DNA of 64,000 nucleotides from Azospirillum baldaniorum (GTDB lineage: Bacteria > Pseudomonadota > Alphaproteobacteria > Azospirillales > Azospirillaceae). A model generated the notes under the pieces. It was not told the origin of the DNA. It saw only the letters and a program-made list of their open reading frames with translations, and made no database searches. Location of the stretch: the NCBI RefSeq assembly GCF_003119195.2, contig NZ_CP022254.1:1099501-1163500 (forward strand), written 5' to 3'. Both the position numbers and the translations under genes were made by a program. This document shows positions 31,273-40,571 of this stretch, in pieces (the stretch's first letter is position 1; each line of letters starts with the position of its first letter).

Positions 31273-34200
31273 ATGCCGGACACCCTGGACGCCACCGCCC
31301 CGCTCCTGACCATCCCCGATGCCCTGGCGTCCGAAGCGGCGGCGGTGTTGCTGGGCGGCGACCCCGCCGCGCTGAAGGCCGTGCAGGAGAAGCTGGCGGC
31401 GGCGCTGACCGGACAGGGCTTGCCGGAAGGCGCCGCGGGCAGCGTGGCGGACGGCTGGATGCGCGACGTCGCGGCGGGGGTCGGCGCCAGCGCCACGCCC
31501 GACGACGCGATCGCCCAGGCGAGCCGGATCGCCGCCGGCACCGCGGCGCGCATGGCGGAAGCCGCCCAGGAAACCGCAGCACTGACCGGGGAGCAGCGCT
31601 TGGCCGTCGCTCTGGCCCAGGGACAGGGAATCGGGCCGGGCAGCGCGAACGATTCCAAGACGGCGTCCGACCTGTCGGCGGCGCTGTTCAGCGGGGTGAT
31701 GGACCCGGCGGCCCGCCCTGCGGGCGCCGCCGACCCGATCGCCGCCCTGTCGCAGGCTCTGACCGCTCCACCCACCGCCCCGGCGATGCCGGACGCCGTT
31801 CCCGTCTCGCCGTCCGACAAGCTCGCCGCGGCGCTCGCCTCCGGCGTGGGGGTGCAGGACGCGGTGACGGCGCTCGGCCCCGCTCCGGGCGGCCACTTCG
31901 CCGAAGCGCTGGAACACGCCCTGTCCAGCGGCGCCGACGCCGCCGGCGCCATTGCCGAGGCTCAGGCGTTGAGCGCCGCCGGCGCGGTCCAGACCAAGTC
32001 CGTCGCGGTCGAACAGACCGACGGCGCGCGCCTGCTCGGCGCCCTCGCCGCCGGAAAGACGGACGGCGCAAGCAGCGCATTGGCCGGCAACCCCGCCTTC
32101 ACCAGCGTCCTGAACGACGCGCTGGCGCAGGGCACGCAACCCGACGCGGCGCTCGGCGCCTCGACCCGGGCGCAGACGGACATGGCGGCCCGGCAGGAGG
32201 CCGCCGCCGTTCCGGCGAAGCCGGCGGACGCGCTGGTCGCCTCGCTGTCGTCCGGCCAGAATGTGGCGGCCACCGTCAAGACCTTCGCCGCCGCCGCCGG
32301 GCTCGACGGCGCGGCGGCCGGTGGCTTCGGTGAGGCTCTGGGGCGGGCCCTGTCCAGCGGTCAGGAAATGTCCGGCGCGCTGGGGTCGGCGCAGCAGACC
32401 GTGTCCACCGCGCTGGCCCTGTCCGCCGAAACCGCGAAGGGCGTCAAGAGCGACGGGCTGATCGCGGCGCTCGCCAGCGGGCAGAACGTCCAGCAGGCGG
32501 TGCAGGCGCTCGGCGGGTCCGGCGCCGCCTTCAACGCCGCGCTCGGGCAGGCGCTGGCGGATGGGCGTGCCCCCGGATCGGCGCTCGCCGCCGCCCGCCA
32601 GACGGCGGAGACGGTGCAGCAGAACGCCCAGGGCAGCGAAGTTCCCGTGTCCCCCGAAAACAAGGCGCTGGCCGATCTCGCCAACCCGCCGCCCGCGGGA
32701 GAGGCGCCCAAGGACGGCGCCAAAGGAGACGGCGACAAGGGCGGCGACAAGGGCGGCGGGGAGAAAACCGCCGAGCAGGTTGCCGAAGCCCCGGCCGAGG
32801 GCAAGGAGGGCGGCAAGGAAGAGGGCCGCGAGAAGGACGGCGCCAAAGAGGAAGGCACCAAGGAGGACGGGGCCAAGGAGGACGCGAAGGGCGAAGCCGC
32901 CGACAAGACCGCCGACGCGTCCTCGGCGGAGGGCGAGGCGTCTCCGGCCGCGGCCAAATCCAGCATGGGAAGCGAACCCGCGCTGAAGCCGATCAGCTTC
33001 GACGCGGCCGGAACCGCCAAGAGCGCCGACACCGCCGCGCCGAGCGTCACCGCCCCCGCGCCCATCACCAGCGCCCCGCCCGCCGCCCCGGCGGTCACCA
33101 AGGCGCTGACCAGCGACCCCTTCGCCGTCGCCGCGCAGATCCAGCAGCAGGTGGCCCGCGCCATCGAGGCGGCCGCCGCTACCCAGCCCGCGACGGTGCC
33201 GCCGGTGGCGGCCCCCACCCTCTCGACCGGCTTCGACGCGGCGGCCTTCGCGAAGGCCCTGGCGATCGCCGAGGGCACCGCGGCCCCGGCCGGTTTCGCC
33301 GTCTTCCACCTGATCGAGGCGATGTTCCGGCCCGGCGAGGCCGGCAGCCGCGTGATCGGCGTCGCCGTGGTGGCGAACCCGGACTCCCCGTTCGGCGTCT
33401 GGCAGTACAGCGTGGACGGCAGCCTGTGGCTGGCGGTGGGCACGGTCGGCGACGGCTCGGCGCTCGTGCTTCCGGACAGCGCCCTGCTGCGCTTCCTGCC
33501 GGCCGCCAACTGGAACGGCACCGCACCGTCGCTCGGGCTGCGGGCGGTGAACGGCGAATGGGCCGAGGGCTTCAGCGGCGCCGAGCACCGGTTGTTCACG
33601 CTGACCGGCGTCGGCGGCACCACCCCGCTGTCGGGGGACGTCGCACCGCTGACGCTGGAGGTGAGCCCGGTGAACGGCGCCCCGGTGGCGACCGGCGCAC
33701 AAGCGGTCCTGACCCCCACCACCGAAGACAGCGCCGACCCGGCGGGCGCCGGCGTCGCGTCGCTGTTCGGCGGCCTGTTCTCCGACCCCACCGACGCGGT
33801 GTTCGGCTCCGCCGGCAACGGCTTTGCCGGTGTGGCGGTGGTCGGCAACGCGGCGACCGCCGCCCAGGGGCAATGGCAGTACTGGACCGGCACCGCCTGG
33901 AGCGCCGTGGGAACGGTGTCGGACGGCAACGCCCTGCTGCTGGCCGCCGATGCCAAGCTGCGCTTCGTTCCCGCCGCCGACTGGAACGGCGTGCCGCCGA
34001 GCCTGACGGTTCGCCTGATCGACGATTCACAAGGGGCCGTGACCAGCGGCGAGCGGGCGGATGTGACGGGTGCCGGCGGCGACAGCCGCTACAGCGCCGG
34101 GACCATCGCGCTTGATACAGCGGTCAACGCGGTCAACGATGCCCCCGTCGCCACCGGCACGGTGGCCACCCTGCCGACCATCGCCGAGGACACCGCCAAC

Positions 34201-37200
34201 CCATCCGGAGCCACCGTCTCCACCTTGTTCGGTCACCTGTTCTCCGATGCTGCTGACGCGGTGAGCGGCGGATCGGCGGCCAACGGCTTCGCCGGCGTGG
34301 TGGTGGTCGGCAACGCCGCCACGGCGACGCAAGGCGCGTGGCAATATTGGACGGGCACGGCCTGGGCCGACATCGGCGCGGCGAGCGACGCCAACGGGCT
34401 GCTGCTGGGCGCCAACACGGCGCTGCGCTTCGTTCCCGCCGCCAACTGGAACGGCACCACGCCCGCCTTGACCGTCCGGCTGGTCGAGAACAGCGGCATA
34501 CCGCTGATCACCGGAAACCGCATCGACCTGACCGGCGGCGTCGGCGGCAGCACGGTCTACAGCGCCGGGACCATCGCGCTGACCGGAACCGTTACCCCGG
34601 TCAACGACGCACCGGTCGTCACCGGAACGACCGCCACCCTGCCGACCATTGCGGAAGACGCCACCGACCCGGCGGGCGCCACGGTCACCAGCCTGTTCGG
34701 TCACCTGTTCTCCGACCCGGCGGACGCCGTGGCGGGCGGCTCCGCCGCGGACGGTTTCGCCGGCATCGCCATTGTCGGCAACGCGGCGACCGCGCAGGGT
34801 GCTTGGCAGTATTGGACCGGCACGGCCTGGGCCGCCGTGGGGGTGGTGTCGGACGGCAACGCCTTGCTGCTGTCCGCTGATGCCAAGCTGCGTTTCCTGC
34901 CCGCCGCCAATTGGAACGGCGTACCCCCCAGCCTGACGGCTCGCCTGATCGACGACTCGCAAGGGCCGGTCACCAGCGGCGAGCGGGCGGACGTGAGGGG
35001 CGCCGGCGGCGACAGCCGCTACAGCCTCGGCACCATCGCCCTGACCACCGCCGTCAGCGCGGTCAACGACGCTCCGGTGGCGACGGGCACGACGGCGACC
35101 CTGCCGACCATCGCCGAGGACACGACCAACCCGGCGGGAGCCACCGTATCCGCCCTGTTCGGTCACCTGTTCTCCGATGCTGCCGACGCGGTGAGCGGCG
35201 GATCGGCGGCCAATGGCTTCGCCGGCGTGGTGGTGGTCGGCAACGCCGCCACCGTGGGGCAAGGAACGTGGCAGTACTGGACGGGCACCGCCTGGGCCGG
35301 CATCGGCGCGGCGAGCGACGCCAACGGGCTGCTGCTGGGCGCCAACACGGCGCTGCGCTTCGTTCCCGCCACCAACTGGAACGGCACCACACCCACCCTG
35401 ACCGTCCGGCTGGTCGAGGATGGCGCCGCGCCGCTGATCACCGGCAACCGCGTCGACCTGACCGGTGGCGTCGGCGGCAGCACCATCTACAGCGCGGGGA
35501 CCATCGCGCTGACCGGAACCGTCACCCCGGTCAACGACGCGCCGATCGCCACCGGGACGACCGCCACCCTGCCGACCATCGCGGAAGACACCGCCAATCC
35601 GGCGGGCGCCACGGTCTCCAGCCTGTTCGCCCACCTGTTCTCCGACCCGGCGGACGCCGTGAGCGGCGGGTCCGCCGCCAACGGCTTCGCCGGGATCGCC
35701 ATCGTCGGCAACGCGGCGACCTCGCAAGGCGTGTGGCAATACTGGACCGGCACGGGCTGGACCGCCGTGGGGGCGGCCTCGGACGGCAACGCCCTGCTGC
35801 TGGCCGCCAACACGGCGTTGCGCTTCGTTCCCGCGGCCAACTGGAACGGCACCACCCCGGCTTTGACCGTCCGGCTGATCGACGACTCCCAAGGGGCCGT
35901 GACCAGCGGCGGGCGGGTCGCCCTGGCGAGCGTGGGCGGCGACAGCCGCTACAGCGCCGGCACCGTCGCCCTGACCACCTCGGTCACTCCCGTCAACGAC
36001 GCCCCCGTGGCGACGGGCACGGCGGCCACGCTGCCGACCATCGCCGAGGACACCGCCAACCCGGCGGGCACCACCGTCGCCAGCCTGTTCGGTCCCCTGT
36101 TCTCCGACGCCGCCGACGCGGTGAGCGGCGGGTCGACGGCCGACACGCTGGCCGGCGTGGTGGTGGTCGGCAACGCCGCCGTCGCGGCGCAAGGGGCGTG
36201 GCAGTACTGGACCGGGGCGGCCTGGGTCGACATCGGCGCGGTCAGCGGCGGCAACGGTCTGCTGCTGGCCGCCAACACGGCGCTGCGCTTCGTTCCCGCC
36301 GCCAACTGGAACGGCACCACGCCCGCCCTGACCGTCCGGCTGGTCGACACGTCGCACGGCCCGATCGCCAGCGGCGCACGGGTCGACGCGACGAGCGTCG
36401 GCGGCAGCACCGCCTACAGCCTCGGCACCATTGCGCTGACGGGCACCGTCATTCCGGTCAACGACGCCCCGGTGGCGACGGGCACGACGGCCACCCTGCC
36501 GACCATCGCCGAGGACACCGCCAACCCCGCGGGCACCAGCGTCACCGCCCTGTTCGCCCACCTGTTCTCCGACCCGGCGGACGCCGTGGCGGGCGGCTCC
36601 TCCGCCAACGGCTTCGCCGGCGTCGCCATCGTCGGCAACGCGGCGACCGCCGGGCAGGGCGTCTGGCAGTACTGGTCGGGCTTCGCCTGGATCACCGTGG
36701 GCGCGGTGGCGGAAGGCTCGGCCCTGGTCGTCGCCGCCGACACGGCGCTGCGCTTCCTTCCCGCCGCCGACTGGAATGGCACCACCCCGGCCCTGACCGT
36801 CCGGCTGATCGAGGACGGCGGCGCCCCCGTCGTCACCGGCGGCCGCGTGGACCTGACGTCCGGCGTCGGCGGCAGCACCGTCTACAGCGCCGACACCATC
36901 GCCCTGACCGGAACCGTCACCCCCGTCAACGACGCGCCGCAGATCACCGCCGGCACGACGACGCTGGCGACGATGAAGGGCGTGGCGGTGGCGGTCACCG
37001 GCCTGTCGGTGTCAGATGTCGATGCCGGCGCGCTGCCGATGCTGGTCACGCTGACCGCCGGCCACGGCACGCTGACCCTGGCCAGCGCCGGGTGGGACGC
37101 CGTCATCACCGGCAATGGAACGGACAGCGTCACCATCCGCGCGACGCTCGCCACCATCAACGGGCTGCTCGGCGCCGCCAACGGGCTCCTCTACACGGCC

Positions 37201-39024
37201 AGTTCCTACACCGGGGCAGACGCCATCCGGATCGTCGTGAACGATCTCGGCAACGGCGGGGCCGGCGGGCCGCTGACCGCGACCGCCACCATCGGCGTCA
37301 CCGTGGCGCCGCCGAACGCCTCCCCCGTTCTGATCGACACCAACCTCGACGTGGCCGTGGCGGCGGAGGCCCTGGCCGCCCCCACCGCGGGCACGGTCGG
37401 TTTCGCGGTGTCCAAGCTGGTTGGGTTGAACGGCAGCGGCCCCGCCAACGTCATCGACACGGACGCCGGGGCCGTCGTCGGCATCGCCCTGACCGGCACC
37501 AACGAGAGTTATGGCCGCTGGTGGTTCTCCACCGACAACGGCGCCAGCTGGAGCCTCGTCGGCGCGGTCAACGACAGCGATTCCGCCCTTCTGCTGCGCG
37601 CCACCGACCGGCTCTATTTCCAGCCCAACGCCGCGGTGCCAGCGACCGTCAACGGCGCCCTGAGCATCCGGGCCTGGGACCAGACCACCGGCAGCGCCGG
37701 CTCCAAGACCGCCGTCACCCTCGGCGACGGCAGCGCCTTCTCCGCCGCGACGGACACCGTCACCCTGCATCCCGGCGTGCTGATCCCCAACGGCACCTTC
37801 GACAAGGGGCTGACCGGCTGGAGCTACACCGGCGGCGCTACGGTGGGTGCTACGGGCGACGGGCATGAGGGCACCCTGACCTCCGCGGCCGGCCGGTCGC
37901 CGACGCAGCTCGAGGACTTCCTCGGCCTCGCCCACGGCTCCATCGCCGCGGCGACCGGGACCATTCCGTCCTTCGGCAACGCGATGAAACTGGCCACCAC
38001 CGTCACGGTGACGAAGGACACGACGCTGACCTTCGACTGGACCTTCATCTTCTCCGACCCCGGCTATCACGACTTCGCCTTCGTCAGCGTCAACGGCGTG
38101 GTCACGCTGCTCGCCAAGGAGGCGAGCGCCAGCGGCAAGTTCAGCGTGGTGATCCCGGCCAACACCACCCTGTCGCTGGGCTTCGGCACCTCCGACACCA
38201 GCGACAACAGCGTCAACCCGATCCTGCGCATTGACAACGTCAAGCTGACCACCGTCGCCAGCGACCCCATCGTGCTGGACATGGCCGGCGACGGGCTGGC
38301 CCTGCGGTCGCTGACCGATGGCGTCCTGTTCGACGTCAGCGGCGACGGCGTGGCCGACCGGACCGGCTGGGTCGGCAAGGGCAACGCCCTGCTGGTGCGC
38401 GACGACAACCACAACGGGCAGATCGACGACGGGCGCGAGCTGGTGTCGGAACATTTCGGAGCCGGCTCGAACGGTGGCGGCTTCAACAGCAGCCTGGACG
38501 CGCTCGCCTCGCTCGACAGCAACCACGACGGGCGCATCGACGCCGCGGACGAGAGCTTCGCCACGCTCCAGGTCTGGCAGGACGCCGACGGCGACGGGGT
38601 GAGCCAGCCGGGCGAGCTGCGCACGCTGGCCGACGCCGGAATCCTGTCCATCGCCACCACGGCCACCCCGACCGGCACGACGCTGGCCGGCAACCACATC
38701 CTCGGCACCACCAGCATGACCATGGCCGACGGCAACAGCCGCGTGGTGGCCGGCGTCGCCTTCGACGCGCAGGCCACCGTCGCGGCGCAGCTGCACAGCC
38801 AGCCGCTGGCCGCGTCGCCATCTCCGTCGTCTCAGGCCGATCATGGGCGCTTCGACTACGCGGCACTTCTCTCCTCCGGCCTGGGCCTGCCGGACACCGT
38901 TCCGGTTGTGCAAAACAGTCTTGATGCGCACAGCGGAGACTGGGCGATGGCGCTTCACACCGCGGACACACACCACGCCACAACCCATGCATCGACGATT
39001 GTGCCGGTCGCAGAAAATTCATGA
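31273..39024 (+). CDS. Giant repeat-rich type I secreted protein (adhesin-like)
   Basis: This is a 2,583-residue protein without signal peptide, consistent with type I secretion by the genes downstream. Layout: Ala-rich helical repeats (residues 1-470; ALASGQNVQQAVQAL and similar), a Lys/Glu/Asp/Gly linker (about 476-563), seven full tandem repeats of about 155 residues plus a divergent first one (about 806-1891; each opens with VNDAPVATG...TLPTIAEDT and contains WQYWTGTAW and ALRFVPAANWNGT), a further beta domain, a carbohydrate-module-like domain (GVLIPNGTFDKGLTGW, about 2175) and three EF-hand-like Ca loops (DDNHNGQIDDG, DSNHDGRIDAAD, DADGDGVSQPGE, about 2376-2440). No RTX nonapeptides are visible. 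Probably a cell-surface adhesin or matrix protein. Confidence 0.88.
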   Translation: MPDTLDATAPLLTIPDALASEAAAVLLGGDPAALKAVQEKLAAALTGQGLPEGAAGSVADGWMRDVAAGVGASATPDDAIAQASRIAAGTAARMAEAAQETAALTGEQRLAVALAQGQGIGPGSANDSKTASDLSAALFSGVMDPAARPAGAADPIAALSQALTAPPTAPAMPDAVPVSPSDKLAAALASGVGVQDAVTALGPAPGGHFAEALEHALSSGADAAGAIAEAQALSAAGAVQTKSVAVEQTDGARLLGALAAGKTDGASSALAGNPAFTSVLNDALAQGTQPDAALGASTRAQTDMAARQEAAAVPAKPADALVASLSSGQNVAATVKTFAAAAGLDGAAAGGFGEALGRALSSGQEMSGALGSAQQTVSTALALSAETAKGVKSDGLIAALASGQNVQQAVQALGGSGAAFNAALGQALADGRAPGSALAAARQTAETVQQNAQGSEVPVSPENKALADLANPPPAGEAPKDGAKGDGDKGGDKGGGEKTAEQVAEAPAEGKEGGKEEGREKDGAKEEGTKEDGAKEDAKGEAADKTADASSAEGEASPAAAKSSMGSEPALKPISFDAAGTAKSADTAAPSVTAPAPITSAPPAAPAVTKALTSDPFAVAAQIQQQVARAIEAAAATQPATVPPVAAPTLSTGFDAAAFAKALAIAEGTAAPAGFAVFHLIEAMFRPGEAGSRVIGVAVVANPDSPFGVWQYSVDGSLWLAVGTVGDGSALVLPDSALLRFLPAANWNGTAPSLGLRAVNGEWAEGFSGAEHRLFTLTGVGGTTPLSGDVAPLTLEVSPVNGAPVATGAQAVLTPTTEDSADPAGAGVASLFGGLFSDPTDAVFGSAGNGFAGVAVVGNAATAAQGQWQYWTGTAWSAVGTVSDGNALLLAADAKLRFVPAADWNGVPPSLTVRLIDDSQGAVTSGERADVTGAGGDSRYSAGTIALDTAVNAVNDAPVATGTVATLPTIAEDTANPSGATVSTLFGHLFSDAADAVSGGSAANGFAGVVVVGNAATATQGAWQYWTGTAWADIGAASDANGLLLGANTALRFVPAANWNGTTPALTVRLVENSGIPLITGNRIDLTGGVGGSTVYSAGTIALTGTVTPVNDAPVVTGTTATLPTIAEDATDPAGATVTSLFGHLFSDPADAVAGGSAADGFAGIAIVGNAATAQGAWQYWTGTAWAAVGVVSDGNALLLSADAKLRFLPAANWNGVPPSLTARLIDDSQGPVTSGERADVRGAGGDSRYSLGTIALTTAVSAVNDAPVATGTTATLPTIAEDTTNPAGATVSALFGHLFSDAADAVSGGSAANGFAGVVVVGNAATVGQGTWQYWTGTAWAGIGAASDANGLLLGANTALRFVPATNWNGTTPTLTVRLVEDGAAPLITGNRVDLTGGVGGSTIYSAGTIALTGTVTPVNDAPIATGTTATLPTIAEDTANPAGATVSSLFAHLFSDPADAVSGGSAANGFAGIAIVGNAATSQGVWQYWTGTGWTAVGAASDGNALLLAANTALRFVPAANWNGTTPALTVRLIDDSQGAVTSGGRVALASVGGDSRYSAGTVALTTSVTPVNDAPVATGTAATLPTIAEDTANPAGTTVASLFGPLFSDAADAVSGGSTADTLAGVVVVGNAAVAAQGAWQYWTGAAWVDIGAVSGGNGLLLAANTALRFVPAANWNGTTPALTVRLVDTSHGPIASGARVDATSVGGSTAYSLGTIALTGTVIPVNDAPVATGTTATLPTIAEDTANPAGTSVTALFAHLFSDPADAVAGGSSANGFAGVAIVGNAATAGQGVWQYWSGFAWITVGAVAEGSALVVAADTALRFLPAADWNGTTPALTVRLIEDGGAPVVTGGRVDLTSGVGGSTVYSADTIALTGTVTPVNDAPQITAGTTTLATMKGVAVAVTGLSVSDVDAGALPMLVTLTAGHGTLTLASAGWDAVITGNGTDSVTIRATLATINGLLGAANGLLYTASSYTGADAIRIVVNDLGNGGAGGPLTATATIGVTVAPPNASPVLIDTNLDVAVAAEALAAPTAGTVGFAVSKLVGLNGSGPANVIDTDAGAVVGIALTGTNESYGRWWFSTDNGASWSLVGAVNDSDSALLLRATDRLYFQPNAAVPATVNGALSIRAWDQTTGSAGSKTAVTLGDGSAFSAATDTVTLHPGVLIPNGTFDKGLTGWSYTGGATVGATGDGHEGTLTSAAGRSPTQLEDFLGLAHGSIAAATGTIPSFGNAMKLATTVTVTKDTTLTFDWTFIFSDPGYHDFAFVSVNGVVTLLAKEASASGKFSVVIPANTTLSLGFGTSDTSDNSVNPILRIDNVKLTTVASDPIVLDMAGDGLALRSLTDGVLFDVSGDGVADRTGWVGKGNALLVRDDNHNGQIDDGRELVSEHFGAGSNGGGFNSSLDALASLDSNHDGRIDAADESFATLQVWQDADGDGVSQPGELRTLADAGILSIATTATPTGTTLAGNHILGTTSMTMADGNSRVVAGVAFDAQATVAAQLHSQPLAASPSPSSQADHGRFDYAALLSSGLGLPDTVPVVQNSLDAHSGDWAMALHTADTHHATTHASTIVPVAENS
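33690..36945 (+). repeat. Seven tandem ~460-bp coding repeats in alternating types
   Basis: Units begin near 33693, 34153, 34621, 35089, 35551, 36011 and 36471, with a period of about 460-471 bp. Types alternate by their second half: units 1, 3 and 5 contain DDSQG-VTSG-R and GGDSRYS; units 2, 4 and 7 contain LITGNR or a variant and GGVGGSTVYS; unit 6 is intermediate. Long stretches are identical at DNA level between units 2 and 4, so gene conversion or recent duplication of a two-unit block is likely. Confidence 0.88.
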
Positions 39025-39158
39025 GCGACTGACAGAATTCGACGCATTTTTAGGTATTTGGATACTGTTTTGTCCTAAATGAGTATGAGAGTTCTCGACT
39101 AAGATCATCATCGCTGTAGGTCGAACGGCCTAAACATGCGGCGATCTCCAGGACCCTC

Positions 39159-40571
39159 ATGCACAAGTTTTGTCTTATCGCCACGGTTGCGCTTCCGCTC
39201 CTGACCGGGGCGCCACAATCTCTAGTTGCAGCACCGCGCGACGAGGTGGTGGCGTTGATCGGCAAGGCGACGGAGACCCACGACCGCCTGCGCGGGGCGG
39301 AGGCCGCCGCCGACGGGGCCCGCAACGCCCTGCGGATCAGCCATGGCGGCTGGTTCCCGACGCTGAGCCTGTCGGCCAACGGCGGACGCGAGAGCACGAC
39401 CAAGCCGGCGGGCCTGCCCAACACGGACATGAACGCCTCGCAGTTTTCGGCGCGGGCGACGCAGCTGATCTGGGACTTCGACGCGACCAACGCCGACATC
39501 CGGCGCGCCCAGGTGACGCTGGTCCGCGCCGACATCGCGGTGGAGCGCACCCGGCAGGAGCTGCTGGTGGAGGGCCTCACCGCCTACGCCAGCCTCGTCC
39601 GCGCCCACCAATTGCTCGCCTTCGCGCGCCAGTCCGAAGACAACATCCGCCGCCAGACCGGGCTTGAGGAGGTGCGGCTTCAGGAGGGCTTCGGCTTCTC
39701 CACCGACGTTCTCCAGGCCAAGAGCCAGCTCGCCGGCGCCCAGGCGCGCCGCGTCGCGGCGGAAGAGGCGACGCAGAACGCGCAGAGCCGCTTCCAGGCC
39801 TTCTTCGGCCACGTCCCCTTCCAGGTCAGCAACGCCCAGGTCCTGGCGATGACGCGCGCCGGCCTGCCCGTCTCGATGGACGCGGCGATGGAGGAGGCGC
39901 GCCGCCACAACCCGCGCCTTCAGGAGTTGGCCCTGACCACCGCGGCGGCGCAGGAGGCGGTGACCTCGGTGCGCGGTCGCACGCTCTACCCGCGGATCGA
40001 CGGCTTCGTGGAACACAACATCAAGCGCGACGTCGCCGGCCAGTCCGGGCGGCAGAACGAGCTGCTGTTCAAGCTCCAGGTCACCTTCTCGCTGAACACC
40101 GGCCTGACCGCGCTCAACAGCATCCGTCTGGCCGAGGCCGACCTGCGGGCCGCCGACGCCACCTGGGCCGATCAGGAGCGCACGGTGCTGGAGACCGTCC
40201 GCAACAGCTGGAACCGGCTGGAGAGCGCCCGCGCCCAAGTGCAGTTGCTGAACGATCAGGCGAGCCTCGCCGCCGGCTTCCTCGACGTGGCGCGGTCGGA
40301 GCGCGAGCTGGGCACCCGGTCGCTGATCGACATCCTGTCGGGCGAGACGACGCTGATCAACGCGCGCAGCGACGCCGCGGCGGCGGAGACGGAACTGGTG
40401 CTGGCCGGCTACCGGCTGCTCGCCGCCATGGGCCGGCTGAACGCCACCGACATCCAGACCAAGCCGATGCCGAAGCTGACCGCGCCGGGCCGCGGCGCTT
40501 TCCGCGACCAGGGCGGGCGCGATCCGGGCCAACGCGATCCAGGCCGCCGCGGCACGGGAGACCAGCGATGA
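39159..40571 (+). CDS. TolC-family outer-membrane protein of the type I system
   Basis: This is a 470-residue TolC-like channel. It has a signal peptide (to about VAA, residue 25), then two rounds of helical-barrel repeats. Typical pieces are RDEVVALIGKATETHDRLRGAEAA, GWFPTLSLSANGG, ELLVEGLTAYASLVRAHQLL and LGTRSLIDILSGETTLINAR. A Gly/Arg/Asp-rich tail (DQGGRDPGQRDPGRRG) ends it. It follows the giant gene after 134 AT-rich bp that probably hold a promoter, and its stop overlaps the ABC start by 4 bp. Confidence 0.92.
   Translation: MHKFCLIATVALPLLTGAPQSLVAAPRDEVVALIGKATETHDRLRGAEAAADGARNALRISHGGWFPTLSLSANGGRESTTKPAGLPNTDMNASQFSARATQLIWDFDATNADIRRAQVTLVRADIAVERTRQELLVEGLTAYASLVRAHQLLAFARQSEDNIRRQTGLEEVRLQEGFGFSTDVLQAKSQLAGAQARRVAAEEATQNAQSRFQAFFGHVPFQVSNAQVLAMTRAGLPVSMDAAMEEARRHNPRLQELALTTAAAQEAVTSVRGRTLYPRIDGFVEHNIKRDVAGQSGRQNELLFKLQVTFSLNTGLTALNSIRLAEADLRAADATWADQERTVLETVRNSWNRLESARAQVQLLNDQASLAAGFLDVARSERELGTRSLIDILSGETTLINARSDAAAAETELVLAGYRLLAAMGRLNATDIQTKPMPKLTAPGRGAFRDQGGRDPGQRDPGRRGTGDQR

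Noticed and set aside
31225..33873. Long antisense frame across the start of the giant gene
   Set aside because: Gly/Arg-rich shadow with no motif; the plus-strand repeats are real at protein level.
33690..36945. Regular repeats considered as a CRISPR array or VNTR of non-coding type
   Set aside because: Period is about 460 bp, no spacers, and the units encode a repeated protein domain in one frame.
31273..39024. Possible LapG-type protease sites (x-Ala-Ala-Gly) in the giant protein
   Set aside because: The N terminus is so Ala-rich that such tetrapeptides occur by chance, and no LapG/LapD genes are in the window.
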